Shown: piece by piece, positions 40,890 through 41,881 of the stretch
Layout of the letters: every line of letters starts with the position of its first letter
Position numbering within the stretch: position 1 is the first letter of the stretch
Assembly (NCBI GenBank): GCA_035559815.1
Contig: DATMAT010000031.1
Coordinates: forward strand, 1-41,881
Length of the DNA: 41,881 bases
Direction: 5' to 3'
Origin: Thermodesulfobacteriota bacterium
Lineage (GTDB): Bacteria > Desulfobacterota_D > UBA1144 > Nemesobacterales > CSP1-2
Position numbers and translations under genes: made by a program
Notes under the pieces: generated by a model
What the model saw: the letters and a program-made list of their open reading frames with translations, nothing else
The model's database searches: none
Told to the model about the DNA's origin: nothing

Positions 40890-41881
40890 CTAATGCAGTG
40901 TTTCCTTCCCGGTGAGGAATAGTGCCTCCACGAATTCCTCAGCGTTAAATTCCCTCAAGTCCCCCAGGCCCTCTCCAATTCCGATAAACCGGACCGGGAT
41001 ATTTAGCTCGTCGGCAATGGCTACGATCACCCCGCCTTTGGCTGTTCCGTCCAGTTTTGTCAGCACTATTCCGGTCACCTCGATAGCTTCCTTGAACATC
41101 TTTGCCTGTTGTATGGCGTTCTGCCCGGTTGTGGCGTCGAGTACAAGAAGTGTCTCGTGGGGCGCGCCGGGGAGCTCTCTTCCTATTACTCGCCTTATCT
41201 TTTTAAGCTCGTCCATCAGGTTGGTTTTGGTATGAAGTCTTCCGGCGGTGTCGATTATCAGGACATCGGTTCCTCGGGCGTGTGAGGCTTTTATGGCGTC
41301 AAAAGCGACTGCCGATGGGTCTACTCCACTCTGGCCCTTGAGAAAGTCGCTTCCTACCCTCTTAGCCCAGATTTCGAGCTGTTCAACTGCGGCCGCTCTG
41401 AATGTATCGGCCGCGGCCACCATGACGTTTTTCCCATCTTTCCTGAATCTATAGGCCAGTTTTCCGATGGTGGTCGTTTTCCCTACCCCGTTTACCCCGG
41501 CTACCATGAGCACAAACGGCTTGGTATCTAACGACAGTGGGCTGCCCTCTGCCTTCTTGAGCGTGCTGAGGATTTCATCTTTCAGGGTGGTCTTGATGGC
41601 TATAGGGTCACTAAGGGATTTTTTAGTCAGTTTACCTTCTATCTCCTGCCTCAGTTTCATCGTGGTCCCGACCCCTACATCGGACATGATTAAAGCTTCT
41701 TCAAAGTCGTCCCAGAGATTATCGTTTATCTCCTTTCTCACAGAAAGCATCTCATCGAGCTTGCCGATGAGGCCGGCCTGGGTCCTGGAAAGTCCGGCCC
41801 TGAGCCTGGAAAAAAGCCCTTCCCTAGTCTCTTCTATCTCCTCTTCTAGTTCTTCCAGAGGCTCCACGTTGAGTTCTACAT
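40890..41881 (-). CDS. ftsY: Signal recognition particle receptor FtsY (5' end outside window)
   Basis: The SRP-type GTPase that docks SRP-ribosome complexes at the membrane. G1 loop GVNGVGKTTT, DTAGRLHTKTNLMDEL (G3) and TKLDGTAKGG (G4) are present with the NG-domain helices before them, and GIGEGLGDLREFN closes the protein. The acidic N-terminal part (EPLEELEEEIEETREGLFSRL) is the start of the A/N region. The frame stays open to the window edge, so the true start may lie upstream; a GTG at 41867 is possible. Confidence 0.94.
   Translation of the reverse strand, partial: VELNVEPLEELEEEIEETREGLFSRLRAGLSRTQAGLIGKLDEMLSVRKEINDNLWDDFEEALIMSDVGVGTTMKLRQEIEGKLTKKSLSDPIAIKTTLKDEILSTLKKAEGSPLSLDTKPFVLMVAGVNGVGKTTTIGKLAYRFRKDGKNVMVAAADTFRAAAVEQLEIWAKRVGSDFLKGQSGVDPSAVAFDAIKASHARGTDVLIIDTAGRLHTKTNLMDELKKIRRVIGRELPGAPHETLLVLDATTGQNAIQQAKMFKEAIEVTGIVLTKLDGTAKGGVIVAIADELNIPVRFIGIGEGLGDLREFNAEEFVEALFLTGKETLH

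Overview
This is a bacterial chromosome segment dominated by core cell-envelope and division genes. The MurE ligase carries the DNPR motif of meso-diaminopimelate-adding enzymes, and the murC-murB-ftsQ-ftsA-ftsZ order, a division transpeptidase with a C-terminal PASTA domain and lgt/murJ nearby suggest a diderm of deltaproteobacterial type (Desulfobacterota or a neighbouring candidate phylum). Sequence alone does not settle the taxon. Genes are tightly packed with many ATGA overlaps. Several genes have a clear Shine-Dalgarno exactly 7 nt before the start, and TTG/GTG starts are common.

Layout: (1) 1-2.65 kb is the accessory end. It has about 800 bp of non-coding DNA filled with short palindromic and direct repeats, an Mth938-like gene, a VapBC toxin-antitoxin pair, a HicB-like antitoxin frame without a start codon, and an N-terminally eroded HEPN gene. 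(2) 2.7-5.2 kb, plus strand: an unrecognised protein with nitroreductase-like features and a D-2-hydroxyacid dehydrogenase. (3) 5.2-18.6 kb is a long minus-strand run, in transcription order murJ, TPR protein, aroQ, recJ, lgt, trkA, trkH, ktrB, ktrA, ribF, aroE and a small acidic protein. It holds two complete K+ uptake systems side by side. (4) 18.6-20.4 kb is a spacer with a 31-codon ORF, then an MBL-fold hydrolase and a DUF4911-like gene. (5) 20.7-37.7 kb is the complete dcw cluster: mraZ, rsmH, ftsL, ftsI, murE, murF, mraY, murD, ftsW, murG, murC, murB, ftsQ, ftsA, ftsZ. It starts from a consensus sigma-70-type promoter whose -10 end is overlapped by three 10-bp direct repeats that look like MraZ operator boxes, and ends at a strong hairpin after ftsZ. 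There is no ddl. (6) 38.0-41.9 kb: a beta-carbonic anhydrase converges on the minus-strand block ftsY (cut by the window edge), ribD, nadD, rsfS.

The dcw genes make lipid II (MurE/F, MraY, MurD, MurG, MurC, MurB) and build the septum (FtsZ/A/Q/L/W/I). MurJ, encoded 2 kb upstream on the other strand, flips lipid II. I found no undescribed large system. The most informative points are the MraZ-box/promoter overlap, a probable ATA start codon for rsfS coupled to the nadD stop, the tandem Trk+Ktr block, a very short FtsZ linker, decayed toxin-antitoxin genes at the left end, and many intergenic inverted-repeat elements of several families.
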